A stretch of 64,000 nt of DNA from Natronosalvus rutilus (GTDB lineage Archaea > Halobacteriota > Halobacteria > Halobacteriales > Natrialbaceae), in NCBI RefSeq assembly GCF_024204665.1, contig NZ_CP100355.1, positions 1,965,451-2,029,450 of the forward strand. The letters run 5' to 3'. The notes under the pieces were generated by a model. The model did no database searches, had not been told where the DNA came from, and saw nothing but the letters and a program-made list of their open reading frames with translations. The position numbers were made by a program, and so were the translations under genes. Shown in pieces: positions 53,210 through 62,327 of the stretch; position 1 is the first letter of the stretch, and each line of letters begins with the position of its first letter.

Positions 53210-53324
53210 TCGTAATAAGCGCCACGAAATAGTGCGATTCTCGAAATAGAATTTCGAATTTCGTACGACCGACCCGTCACACCCGGTCGCCGAGGCCGCA
53301 CAAACGGCCGAACGCCTTATAGGA
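53210..53324. promoter_or_regulatory. divergent promoters of carB and a sensor kinase
   Basis: On the minus strand CTTATTAC (plus 53211-53218) lies about 30 nt before the carB ATG at 53184. On the plus strand TTATAGGA (53317-53324) lies about 30 nt before the kinase ATG at 53351. Both spacings fit near-leaderless transcripts. Confidence 0.5.
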
Positions 53325-53350
53325 ATACCGCCTCATTTATCTCCAACTAC

Positions 53351-56173
53351 ATGTCTGGTGGTAGTGGTGGTGAGCAGCGAGCGTTCGATGGTGGGTCGCT
53401 CGTATACGTCGACCCGACCGACCGAGCGCCGCGAGTCGTCGACGCCCTCGAGTCGTCGTGTCCAGGACTGTCCGTTCACAGGGCCGAGATGGCTGCGGAC
53501 GCGGTTCGAGCGCTTGGCAATCGCTCTGTCGACGGCGTAGTGACCGTCGACCGACTCCCCGATTCCGACGGACTCGCGCTCGTCGAAACGATCCGTCGAA
53601 CCCACTCCACCCTTCCGATCGTGCTGTACGCCCGTCACGGCTCCGAAGAACTCGCGAGTCGCGCGATCGACACGGATGTGACGGCGTACGTCCCCGCCAC
53701 TCGCGACGGGCTCGACGGCCCCGACAACCCCGAGGACGCCACCGAACGCCTGTGTGACCGCATCGAATGCATCCTGGCCGAGAGTGGCGGCGACCGATTT
53801 CGCCGAGTTGACGCGATGCACGACGTCGCTCTCGAGTTCGAAACCTGCCACGACCCCGAAACCGTCTACCGGCTCGCGGTCGAGGCGATGATTCACGTCC
53901 TCGAGAGCGACGACAGCGCACTCTACGTCGAGGAAGGGGGCGTGTTGCGGCCGGCGGCCGCCGACGGCGCCATCGTCTCCGAACTCACCGAGACGTTCGA
54001 ACCCGACCAGGGGGTCGTCGGGCGAACCTACCGGTCCGGCGAATCGTCCCTCGACCTCGACATCGGCTCCGACGGCGACGCCGATCCCGTTGATGACGAG
54101 CTTCGCTCCGGGCTCAGCGTGCCCGTCGGGTCCTTCGGCGTGCTCCAGGCCACCTCGCGCGACCCGGCGGCGTTCACCGAGCGCGACCGCACGCTGGCGG
54201 AACTACTCGCGGCCCACGTCTCCGCGGCGATCTCGCGCATTCGATCGGAACGGGCCGTCCGTCGCGAACGTGATCGGTTCGGCGCGCTGTTCGAGAACGT
54301 CCCCGACGGCGTCGTCGTCGTCAGCGAATCGGGACTGGACCGGATCGTCGCCGTCAACCCCGGGTTCGAGCGCCTGTTCGGTTACGAGACGGACGAGATC
54401 GAAGGCGAGATCCTCGACGAATTGTTGCTTCCGGCGGGCGAAGACGTCGTCCCGATCTACGATGCGGTTGGCCTGGGAGAAGTCGTCACCGAGGAGGTCA
54501 CGCGACTCACGGCCGACGGCCCGCGAGAGTTCCTCCTCAGGGGGTTCGCCGTCGAACTCGACGGCATCGTCTACGAGTACATCATCTACACCGACGTCAC
54601 CGAACGAAAACGACGCGAACGGGAACTCGAGGAGTATCGGACGCTCGTCGAGACGGTCGGCGATCCCATGTACGTCCTCGACGCGGACGGGACCGTGGCG
54701 GTGGCAAACGACGCGATGGCCGAGGCGATCGGCCGATCCCGGCAAGCGGTCGTCGGCGCTCCCGCTCGCTCGTTCATGCCAGAACCGGCACTCGAACGGG
54801 GAAAACGGGAGCTTCGGGGAATTCTCCGGGAAGACCGACAATGGGGAACGTTCGAGTTCGAATACACCGACGCCAACGATCAGAACCACGTCGCCGAAGC
54901 GAACGTCGCCCCGCTGGTTGACGACGGCGACCTCGTCGGCAACGTCGGCGTTATACGCGACATCGGTGCGCGAAAAGAGCGCGAACAACGGATTCGCGCG
55001 CTCCACGACGGCACCCGACGGCTGATGGCCGCGGAGAACGCTAAGCAGGTAGCGACCGTCGGCTGTGCGCTCGCGACCGACATCCTCGAGTATTCGCTCA
55101 CCGGCGTCTACCGGTACGACCCGGAGGTCGACGCCCTCATTCCGGAGGCGATATCGGACGACGCCGCCAGCCTCCTCGGCGAGCCGCCCGTCATCGAACG
55201 CGATGGTGGACTGGCCTGGACGGCGTTCGAAGCGGGCGATCCAATCGCTCACGGTGACGTCCGGGACGAAGACGGCGTACGAAATCCCGAGACGTCGATT
55301 CGAAGCGAGGCCCACCTTCCCCTGGGAGAGCACGGCATCCTCCTCGTCTCCTCGACCGAACGAAACGACTTCGAGGAGGAATCGCTCGCGCTCGCGAACA
55401 TACTCGCTGCGAACGTCGAGGCCGCCCTCGAGCGCGCCGAGCGAGAGAGCGAACTCGAGCGCCGTCGTCGAGAACTCGAGCGTCAGAACGAGCGCTTAGA
55501 GGAGTTCGCGGGAACGGTCTCACACGACCTCAGAAACCCGCTCACGCTCGCGACCGGCCACATCGACATGCTCGCCGCCGAACGAGACGAGGAGTGGCGC
55601 GACCACCTCAGCGAAGTCCACTGGGCGCTCGAGCGGATGGACGACATCATCGACGACGTGCTCGTGCTCGCTCGCAGCGGGCGAGAACTCACCGACACCG
55701 AGTCAATCTCCCTCGAGACAGTGGTTCGTCGGGCCAGCCGAACGGTCGATCCAGCGCTCGACCTCGACGTCGACGGCTCACTTCCGGCCGTGACGGGCGA
55801 GGAGACGCGACTGCTCGCGCTGTTCGAGAACCTGTTTCGAAACGCCCTCGAGCACGTCGGGTCCGACGTCTCGCTCACGGTGGGTTCGTCCGACGACGGC
55901 TTCTACGTGGCCGACGACGGGCCGGGAATCCCGCCGGACGAACGGGAGGCAGTCCTCGAGTCCGGCTACACGACCCATCCAGAGGGAACGGGGTTCGGGC
56001 TGGCGATCGTGACGGAAGTCGTGAATGCTCACGGCTGGGAGATCGCGGTGACGGAGAGCGAGGCTGGCGGCGCTCGATTCGACGTTTCGCTCGGAGAAGA
56101 TGGGAGAGGTGTCGATGGCAATGGCGACGGCAACAGGGATGAAGAACGAGTGACACAGATCGATACGGAGTAG
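53351..56173 (+). CDS. hybrid-type sensor histidine kinase with receiver-like, GAF and PAS domains
   Basis: The protein has 940 residues and is soluble. Domains: receiver-like (15-115), GAF (about 150-310), PAS (about 315-430), PAS (about 430-555), GAF (about 560-700), then HisKA with His725 in AGTVSHDLRNPLTLATGHID, FENLFRNALEHVGSD (N-box), and VADDGPGIPPDEREAV with GTGFGLAIVTEVV. In the receiver-like part the site four residues before the Pro of VDGVVTVDRLPDSDG is Val, not Asp, so it may not be phosphorylated. The output partner is unknown. Confidence 0.9.
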   Translation: MSGGSGGEQRAFDGGSLVYVDPTDRAPRVVDALESSCPGLSVHRAEMAADAVRALGNRSVDGVVTVDRLPDSDGLALVETIRRTHSTLPIVLYARHGSEELASRAIDTDVTAYVPATRDGLDGPDNPEDATERLCDRIECILAESGGDRFRRVDAMHDVALEFETCHDPETVYRLAVEAMIHVLESDDSALYVEEGGVLRPAAADGAIVSELTETFEPDQGVVGRTYRSGESSLDLDIGSDGDADPVDDELRSGLSVPVGSFGVLQATSRDPAAFTERDRTLAELLAAHVSAAISRIRSERAVRRERDRFGALFENVPDGVVVVSESGLDRIVAVNPGFERLFGYETDEIEGEILDELLLPAGEDVVPIYDAVGLGEVVTEEVTRLTADGPREFLLRGFAVELDGIVYEYIIYTDVTERKRRERELEEYRTLVETVGDPMYVLDADGTVAVANDAMAEAIGRSRQAVVGAPARSFMPEPALERGKRELRGILREDRQWGTFEFEYTDANDQNHVAEANVAPLVDDGDLVGNVGVIRDIGARKEREQRIRALHDGTRRLMAAENAKQVATVGCALATDILEYSLTGVYRYDPEVDALIPEAISDDAASLLGEPPVIERDGGLAWTAFEAGDPIAHGDVRDEDGVRNPETSIRSEAHLPLGEHGILLVSSTERNDFEEESLALANILAANVEAALERAERESELERRRRELERQNERLEEFAGTVSHDLRNPLTLATGHIDMLAAERDEEWRDHLSEVHWALERMDDIIDDVLVLARSGRELTDTESISLETVVRRASRTVDPALDLDVDGSLPAVTGEETRLLALFENLFRNALEHVGSDVSLTVGSSDDGFYVADDGPGIPPDEREAVLESGYTTHPEGTGFGLAIVTEVVNAHGWEIAVTESEAGGARFDVSLGEDGRGVDGNGDGNRDEERVTQIDTE

Positions 56174-56248
56174 GCCTCGTTTCGTCGAGCCACGGTGACT
56201 CGAGCGCGAAGGGCTATAGGGCCGTTCACGGTGCCACCATGCTCGTAC

Positions 56249-56842
56249 TCAGCTATCTCGTTCGGATGGATCGCTCGCTGGCGGAGCTACCCCGAGACGG
56301 CCTTCGACGAACGCGGCCACGTCGGCCGCGAACGACTCGACCTCGTGCCAGTCCGTGAACTCGACGTCCCCGGACTCGTCCGCCGGCGGCACGTCGGGGA
56401 TCGTCCGCCCCGCAATCTGTTTCATCAGTAGTCGTTTGAGGAAGCCGTACTCCGAGTACCGGAGTGCGCCACCGAAGAGGCCGACTCGATCCGGATGCCA
56501 TCCAGTAGTTTCGACGAATTCGTCGACGTACCCTGCCGCCTGCGTCCGCCCCTCCTCGGAAGCAGACGAGAGTGACACCTGGAAGAACGCAGTCGGCTTC
56601 GCCGCAAGCACCGCTCTCCACGACCGGACGAACTCGGTGACCGCTTCCTGGTGTGTCCCGGCGTGGATCGATGCCCCAACGAGCACCGCGTCGAAGTCCT
56701 CTACCTCGAGGTCCGGTTCGGTCTCGGCTGCGTCGACGACCGTGGTCTCGTGGCCGCGCTCGGCGATTTTCTCGCCGATTCGCCTCGCGACAGCTGCCGT
56801 CTGTCCTTCACCGGTTCCGTACAGTATCAGAAACGAGGCCAC
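56249..56842 (-). CDS. flavodoxin-like protein, HemG-type protoporphyrinogen oxidase candidate
   Basis: This is a 197-residue flavodoxin-fold protein. FMN phosphate loop: ILYGTGEGQTAAVARRIGEK; then FDAVLVGASIHAGTHQEAVT and LFGGALRYSEYGFLKRLLMK, which resembles HemG, the menaquinone-dependent protoporphyrinogen oxidase. Its use in haem synthesis is inferred; it may be another FMN oxidoreductase. Confidence 0.75.
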   Translation of the reverse strand: MASFLILYGTGEGQTAAVARRIGEKIAERGHETTVVDAAETEPDLEVEDFDAVLVGASIHAGTHQEAVTEFVRSWRAVLAAKPTAFFQVSLSSASEEGRTQAAGYVDEFVETTGWHPDRVGLFGGALRYSEYGFLKRLLMKQIAGRTIPDVPPADESGDVEFTDWHEVESFAADVAAFVEGRLGVAPPASDPSERDS

Positions 56843-56928
56843 GGTAGATCACCGCTCCTAGTACACCTTCGACGTCAATAAAACGGTGACCTGGACACGA
56901 AACGTCTCGGCGAAAATGGACGCCGGCG

Positions 56929-57468
56929 TCACACCGGCGCGTCGTACTCGCTCTCGAAGTCCCGCACGTCACGGTACTGATCGACGAACGACTCGACGTC
57001 GAACTCGAGCATCTGCGTCTCGAACTCGGTGATTGCGTCGCCATCGTCGGCGTGGCTGATCGCGTGTTCCATCAACTCGACGATCAGTTCGACGACGACG
57101 ACGTGGAGTCGCCGGGCCTCGAAGTCGGTCACCCACAGGAGCGTGTACCCCACGGCGCCGTCCTCCGATGCGTCGTGGACGACCACCTCATCGGGAAACT
57201 CCTCCATGACGATGCCGAGCAGGTGGGGCGTGCCGAACTCGTCGAAGTCGTCGGCTGTGTCGACGGTCTCCTGGAGGACCGCGACGAGCGACTCGGGGAC
57301 GAACCGCGAGGGCGGGTGGACGTCGGTGACCACGGCGTGGCGATCACCGCACGAACAGCTGTACTCGCGCATGCCGAGGTCGATCTCGTGCGGGTCGAGC
57401 GACTCTCCGCAGGGTAGCTCGAGGCGGCTGGTGTCGTCGCCCGGAACGCGAGGCGCGGGGTCGGCCAT
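56929..57468 (-). CDS. DUF5815-like conserved haloarchaeal protein
   Basis: This 179-residue acidic cytosolic protein has SLDPHEIDLGMREYSCSCGD with a Cys-x-Cys pair, VTDVHPPSRFVPESLVAVLQ, and a long acidic C-terminal stretch. It resembles proteins I know as DUF5815, widely conserved in Halobacteria; the family assignment is from memory. CSCG may bind metal. Function unknown. Confidence 0.65.
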   Translation of the reverse strand: MADPAPRVPGDDTSRLELPCGESLDPHEIDLGMREYSCSCGDRHAVVTDVHPPSRFVPESLVAVLQETVDTADDFDEFGTPHLLGIVMEEFPDEVVVHDASEDGAVGYTLLWVTDFEARRLHVVVVELIVELMEHAISHADDGDAITEFETQMLEFDVESFVDQYRDVRDFESEYDAPV

Positions 57469-57529
57469 CGACGGGGTTTGGGCCGGTGTCCTGATAAGGA
57501 CGACGACTCGAGGCGACCCCGCGTCGAGC

Positions 57530-58381
57530 CTACGGCAGGAGTTCGTCGTCGATGCCCGCCCACTTTTCGTCCTCCTCGGCGCGGCGAGCCTCGAGCTGGT
57601 CGAATCCGCTCGCGAGTAGAGCCAGCGCGAAGAGCCAGGCCAGCGAGCCGAACGCGACGTTCGCGAGTTCGCCCGCGACAGGCGCCGACTCGAGGGCGGC
57701 GAGGGCGACGGTGCCGAGCGAACTCACGGTGAGGAAGCTCATGACGATGACGACGAGGAGGGCGAAGACGCGAAGCCAGGAGCCGCGGGTCAGCTCGACG
57801 CTCCGGCGGGCCGCGTCGATCGGTCCGATTCGCTCGATCGCGAGGTACGGGTGGGTAAACGCGAGGACCGTGGCGGCGACGAGTCCGGGGACGACGAACA
57901 GCGCGAGGCCGAGTCCTACCACCAGTGACCCGCCGAACGCGACGACGACCGCCGAGAGCGTCGTTCGGCCGAGTTCGTCGTTCCACGCCGGTTGCTCGGC
58001 CGACGCGGGCTCCATCTCGGCCTCGACCTCATCCCTGACGGCGTCTGCCCGCCTCCGCGTGTGCGCCGCCTGGTCAGAGAGCACCCGAAACGCGACCATC
58101 GAGAGCGCGACGAACGCCACCAGCATGGCGAGCCAAAGTGCCGTCGCCACCCCGACCGAGAGGTCGACGGCGAGGGGAAACTCATCGGGGAGCGTCTCGA
58201 ACCCCGGGACGAACAGCTCTTCTTCCTCGATGAGCGCCCGCTGGGCCTCGAGCTGGCTCTGGAGGCCGACCAGCATCAGCGCCTGGATGACGACCAGCCC
58301 ACCGAGCACTGTCACGGCGCGGCGGTCGCTGATGCGCTCGAACGCTTCGTCGATAGCCGTCAGTACCGAGAGCTGGGCCAT
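57530..58381 (-). CDS. haloarchaeal multi-pass membrane protein
   Basis: The product has 283 residues from ATG 58381; an upstream in-frame start would add 24 polar residues. About six hydrophobic helices are spaced with charged loops (HTRRRADAVRDEVEAEME). Its stop is at 57530 and its start lies 2 nt from the stop of the next gene, which is upstream on the same strand, so the pair is cotranscribed. Function unknown. Confidence 0.7.
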   Translation of the reverse strand: MAQLSVLTAIDEAFERISDRRAVTVLGGLVVIQALMLVGLQSQLEAQRALIEEEELFVPGFETLPDEFPLAVDLSVGVATALWLAMLVAFVALSMVAFRVLSDQAAHTRRRADAVRDEVEAEMEPASAEQPAWNDELGRTTLSAVVVAFGGSLVVGLGLALFVVPGLVAATVLAFTHPYLAIERIGPIDAARRSVELTRGSWLRVFALLVVIVMSFLTVSSLGTVALAALESAPVAGELANVAFGSLAWLFALALLASGFDQLEARRAEEDEKWAGIDDELLP

Positions 58382-58383
58382 GC

Positions 58384-58794
58384 TCAGGGCCAATCGTCGC
58401 GAATCGCCTCGTCCGGATCGTCGGCTTCCTTCGGCTCGGTCGCCAGCGTCCACTCGGCCGACTCCGCGGCGTCCTCGACGTGGAGGAACTCCCAGCCGAC
58501 CTCGTGGGCGAGGGCCTCGTCGTCGTCGCCGACACCGACGAAGACGTGTCGCTCGGTGTCAAACTGGCGTTTGACGCTCTCGAGGCTCTCAGCCTTGCCG
58601 CGCGGGCCGGAGAAGAAGTCCTGTCGGACCCGGTTCTTCCGGGTGAAGTTCGTCACCACGTACGTCGGCTCTTCGGAGACGACGCCGACGTAGGAACTCC
58701 AGCCCCGGGCGTCGTCGAAGACGGCCTCCGGCGAGGCGAGCATCTGCAGGGCCTCGAGTTCGAACGCGAGCGTCATGTCGCTTCCGCCGTTCAT
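58384..58794 (-). CDS. DUF7124-like conserved haloarchaeal protein
   Basis: The product has 136 residues from ATG 58794: MNGGSDMTLAFELEALQMLA, then GWSSYVGVVSEEPTYVVTNF and RQDFFSGPRGKAESLESVKR. It matches a small family conserved in Halobacteria that I know as DUF7124 (from memory). A GTG upstream and ATG 58776 are alternatives. It is the first gene of the pair with the membrane protein. Function unknown. Confidence 0.7.
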   Translation of the reverse strand: MNGGSDMTLAFELEALQMLASPEAVFDDARGWSSYVGVVSEEPTYVVTNFTRKNRVRQDFFSGPRGKAESLESVKRQFDTERHVFVGVGDDDEALAHEVGWEFLHVEDAAESAEWTLATEPKEADDPDEAIRDDWP

Positions 58795-58947
58795 GTCGCC
58801 TAGATTGCGCCGCACTCCGGAAAACCGCTTCGATACGCCCGGCGGCTGGCCGATGGCACACCGGCCAGAGACTGATCGACGACCCAGCCGCAGGTGGGGT
58901 GGTTCGACGCCCTGGGACCGGCGACCTGGAACTGGGACGAATCGAGG

Positions 58948-59175
58948 TCAGTCGTAACTCACGTAGAAGTAGCCGGTGTGAATAATCACGTCACCATCGG
59001 CCAGTTCCATGTCCTCGCGGACGGCAGTCGAACCGGCTTCCACGACCTCGAGGAACCGGGTCAGTGCCTCCTCGCTCAGCTGATCGACGTGGCGAACCCG
59101 TGACGACGTCGGGATCGAGTCGGTTCGCCGGAGAGTCACCGTCCGATGGAGGGATTCAGTGTCACTGGAGGACAT
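58948..59175 (-). CDS. small conserved-looking haloarchaeal protein
   Basis: This 75-residue acidic protein from ATG 59175 begins MSSSDTESLHRTVTLRRTDS and ends DGDVIIHTGYFYVSYD. A longer start at 59235 adds a hydrophobic-poor N-terminus and is less likely. No family is named with confidence. Confidence 0.6.
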   Translation of the reverse strand: MSSSDTESLHRTVTLRRTDSIPTSSRVRHVDQLSEEALTRFLEVVEAGSTAVREDMELADGDVIIHTGYFYVSYD

Positions 59176-59442
59176 GTTCCAGGATACCAATTGACACGGT
59201 CGCTCATAAACGTTCGGTTCCAGGAAGAATCGCACAGAACAATATGTTCATCCACCGACGATTCGTTTCGCGTACCAGCAACTCGATGCACTCACCAATG
59301 ATCCGATAGTGGACGAAGAGAGTCGTTCGACCCCGGACGCGAACTCGCTCCAGTCACTTCCCATCGCAGTGCAGCAATCGGCGACGAGTGACCTTCTCGA
59401 GCGTGAACAGAACTAAACGGCCGACTCGAGTCCCTCGAGGAA

Positions 59443-61515
59443 TCAACTGGCCTGCGCGCTCGCTGTCGCCGTGGTCGCTCGCGGAAACTGGAGTCGAACG
59501 ATGCTCCCTCGTGGCTCGTTCTCGGCGAACTCGACGTCTCCGCCGGATCGGGCGACGACCCAGTTTACGAGCCACAACCCGAGTCCGCTGGCGTGCTCCA
59601 GCGACGTCTCCCGTCCGGCAGTCAGCACCTCCTGTTCGACCGCCGGAATGCCCGGCCCGTCGTCGGCGATGATCACGTCGACGGTCGTCTCCGTTTGGTC
59701 GACGGTGACCTCGATCGACGGGGTCGACCGATCGCTGTGCTCGACCGCATTCTTGAGGACGTTGTCGATCGCCGAGGAGTACAGGGGATTTACCAGGGCG
59801 AGTGCCTTTTCATTATCGTCGACGTCGACGTCGATGTCAACGTCGACAGTGACGGCCGCGTCGTCGTACCTCCGCTGCAATCGCTCGGTTGCCGCATCGA
59901 CTGCGGCCGCCATGTCGACCGTGCGATGGTCCGCTTCTCCGTGTAACACCATGTCGACGTCTCGCGCCAGTTCGCTGAGCTCAGCGAGTGCCGTCGCTTT
60001 CTCCTCGATCGTTTCGAGGTACGATTCGCCATCGGCGTCGACGTGATCCTCGAGTAGACCCGCGTAGCCCGTGATGACGTTCACGTTGTTTTTGACGTCG
60101 TGTCTGAGTACGCGATTGAGTACCTGCAGTCGTTGTTCGTAAATCCGCTCGCCGGTGACGTCCGTCCCGGTCACGACGAACTCGCCGGCCCCGTCGAACA
60201 GCGGTTCGATCATCGTCCTGAACAGGCTCCAGGTCCCGTCGACGTGTCGAACGCGATGCTGGACCGAACCGGTCCTGGACTGTTCACGGACCTGGCTCCG
60301 TAACTCGCGGACGTCTTCGCGGTCGTCCGGATGGACGTACTCGAGGAGCGAGCGTCCGACTAACCGCGCCGGCTCGTAACCGAGCACCCGCGTGATCGAC
60401 GGGCTCGCGTAACGAAGCGTCCAGCTTTCGTCGACGGTCGCGACCACGTTCGGTGACTTTTCGATCATACTCTGGTACCGTCGCTCGAGCGTTTCCTCGT
60501 CGGTTACGTCCTCGAACAGGAGGACGGTGGCGACGGTTCCTCCAGGTGCCACTCCCAGCGCAGATACCTCAAGTCGTTTCGCTCCCTCGCTCGTTTCGAC
60601 CGTTACGCGCGCGTCCTCGGATTCGTTCTCGACGACCGAGGCGACCTCCGGATACGCTTCGAACGCGTCAACGAACGTGGTTCCGAGTATTCGATCACCG
60701 AACAGCGACCGTGCGGGGTCGTTGGCGTCGATAACGGTATTTTCGTCCGAGAGGACGACGACGCCTTCCGCCAGGTTCTCGAACACCACGTCCCGGGCGA
60801 CCGGCGAGATTTCGAACAGCCGGTGGCTGAACAGCGCCCAGGCGACGAGCAGTGTCGTGAACAGGAACGCGACCGGCGTGAGATCGAAAAACAGCGGCGT
60901 GATCCAGCCGGCCATGCCGACGATAGTGGCGACGGCCGGGACGATTCCCGCGAGTAACAGGAGTATCGCCTGCCGACGGACCGGCCCGGCCTGGCGCCGG
61001 ATCGTTCGCCAGAGCAGCACGTACGTTACGATGTTGATCGCGTAAGAGTACGCCTGCACGAACAGGAAGAACGCCCCCGGCGTGAACGTGAGCAAATAGA
61101 GCCCATCGACGAATTCGACGGTCGGCTCGAGATACAGAAACTGGTCCGCCCTGCCACTCAACACGACCAGGAGCGTCGCCGTCGGTATCGCGGCGAGCAT
61201 GGCGAACCGTCTCCCACGAGCCCACCGATCGTGCCCCGTGTAGACGAGAATGAATAGCGGCCACGAGAGCATCATCAGTGCGACGCCGACCCAGACGAAT
61301 CGATTCAAGACTAGTTTGGCCGACACTGTCGTCACCGAAACCTGGAGTGCGTAGGCCAGCGACCACCAGACGGTCGCGGTAGCGATGCCGAAAAAGGCCA
61401 CGGCGACGGCGTCGTCTCGTCGGTAGTAGTTCCGAAAGACGTACACCGCGAACCCAAACGAAACGAGCGCGGTAACACCGAGAAGCGCCGTCCACAGTGA
61501 TACGTGCCATTCCAT
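59443..61515 (-). CDS. 7TM-PAS-PAS membrane sensor histidine kinase
   Basis: The product has 690 residues. Seven hydrophobic helices lie in residues 1-215, typical of the histidine kinase N-terminal 7TM domain of haloarchaea. PAS domains lie at about 225-335 and 340-455. The H-box has His472 in NRVLRHDVKNNVNVITGYAG; DNVLKNAVEHSDRSTPS, IIADDGPGIPAVEQEV and GLGLWLVNWVVARSGGDVEF make the HATPase. This is a membrane sensor of unknown signal. Confidence 0.9.
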   Translation of the reverse strand: MEWHVSLWTALLGVTALVSFGFAVYVFRNYYRRDDAVAVAFFGIATATVWWSLAYALQVSVTTVSAKLVLNRFVWVGVALMMLSWPLFILVYTGHDRWARGRRFAMLAAIPTATLLVVLSGRADQFLYLEPTVEFVDGLYLLTFTPGAFFLFVQAYSYAINIVTYVLLWRTIRRQAGPVRRQAILLLLAGIVPAVATIVGMAGWITPLFFDLTPVAFLFTTLLVAWALFSHRLFEISPVARDVVFENLAEGVVVLSDENTVIDANDPARSLFGDRILGTTFVDAFEAYPEVASVVENESEDARVTVETSEGAKRLEVSALGVAPGGTVATVLLFEDVTDEETLERRYQSMIEKSPNVVATVDESWTLRYASPSITRVLGYEPARLVGRSLLEYVHPDDREDVRELRSQVREQSRTGSVQHRVRHVDGTWSLFRTMIEPLFDGAGEFVVTGTDVTGERIYEQRLQVLNRVLRHDVKNNVNVITGYAGLLEDHVDADGESYLETIEEKATALAELSELARDVDMVLHGEADHRTVDMAAAVDAATERLQRRYDDAAVTVDVDIDVDVDDNEKALALVNPLYSSAIDNVLKNAVEHSDRSTPSIEVTVDQTETTVDVIIADDGPGIPAVEQEVLTAGRETSLEHASGLGLWLVNWVVARSGGDVEFAENEPRGSIVRLQFPRATTATASAQAS

Positions 61516-61788
61516 GAGTTGTCTTTCACTGCTTCCCGGCGCGAGTCTCTACGCATTCTTCTGTGAGTTCGGACGTTATCCGTGTTGTGGCTCCGTTCGA
61601 GCTATTAGTTCAATGATTGATGCGTTACCAGAACGTCGTTTGATACTCGATTACAGGTGGGAAAATGCGCATCGAACGAGGTGCAATCCGCTGTTGATCG
61701 CTTCGTTTGGTCTGGAACCAACTGATGTGGGTGGCGGCGCTCGTACAAGCTTAGAAAATTCTACGACTCCCGAACGGGAAGCCGTCGT

Positions 61789-62046
61789 ATGAAGCCAAAG
61801 ACGAGGCGGAGACTGTTTTATTCTGGAGTCCTCCTCGTCCTCATCAGTCCACTATTCTTCTGGTCAACGTGTAGTGATGTGGAATACGGGCCTGGCGGGC
61901 AGCTGGGTGGCTACGAACTCGAGGGAGTTACTGGCCAGATAGCCACCTATTCGCCTGACGGCGGGGTCAATACGTGTATCGCTGGGCTAGAGCCAGTGTA
62001 TCTCCCGCACGGAGTCGCTATGATACTAACTTGCTTCGTCCGTTAA
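61789..62046 (+). CDS. small membrane protein, function unknown
   Basis: The 85-residue product begins MKPKTRRRLFYSGVLLVLIS, a positive N-terminus with a transmembrane helix (about 9-27), then SDVEYGPGGQLGGYELEGVT and a second hydrophobic end. The end is abrupt, so it may be a truncated longer protein. The surrounding region is AT-richer than the rest of the window. Confidence 0.5.
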   Translation: MKPKTRRRLFYSGVLLVLISPLFFWSTCSDVEYGPGGQLGGYELEGVTGQIATYSPDGGVNTCIAGLEPVYLPHGVAMILTCFVR

Positions 62047-62327
62047 CTGATCGCTCTATACTGCGAAACCACTACTTCTGGTTTGTTGACTTGCATCTTG
62101 TGAAACAGTTGCGCCGTTCTATCTTGCAGTACCTCGACAAACTACTGAGTTGTTGTCAGAGGTGTAGTGGGAGAGACAGAGGTTCGATTCATCGCAACGA
62201 GTTGTTGTTGGCAATCGTTGCCCGAACCGGTCAACGAGGGTGAATTCGACATGTGAAATAGTTGCAAATAGAATAACTCAGTCATAATAACTGGATAGTA
62301 AAGGGACTCAGTGATGGTGACAGGGGT
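62047..62327. other. AT-rich intergenic region with a 14-bp direct repeat
   Basis: TGTGAAACAGTTGC at 62099-62112 recurs as TGTGAAATAGTTGC at 62252-62265. GGCAA-TCG-TTGCC forms a small hairpin near 62209-62221. No gene is seen. ATAATAAC at about 62284-62291 could be the TATA box of the propeller gene that starts at 62328. Confidence 0.4.

Noticed and set aside
62176-62200. GGTTCGATTC sequence resembling a tRNA T-loop
   Set aside because: The flanking 5-nt stems (AGAGG and CATCG) do not pair and no acceptor stem is found.
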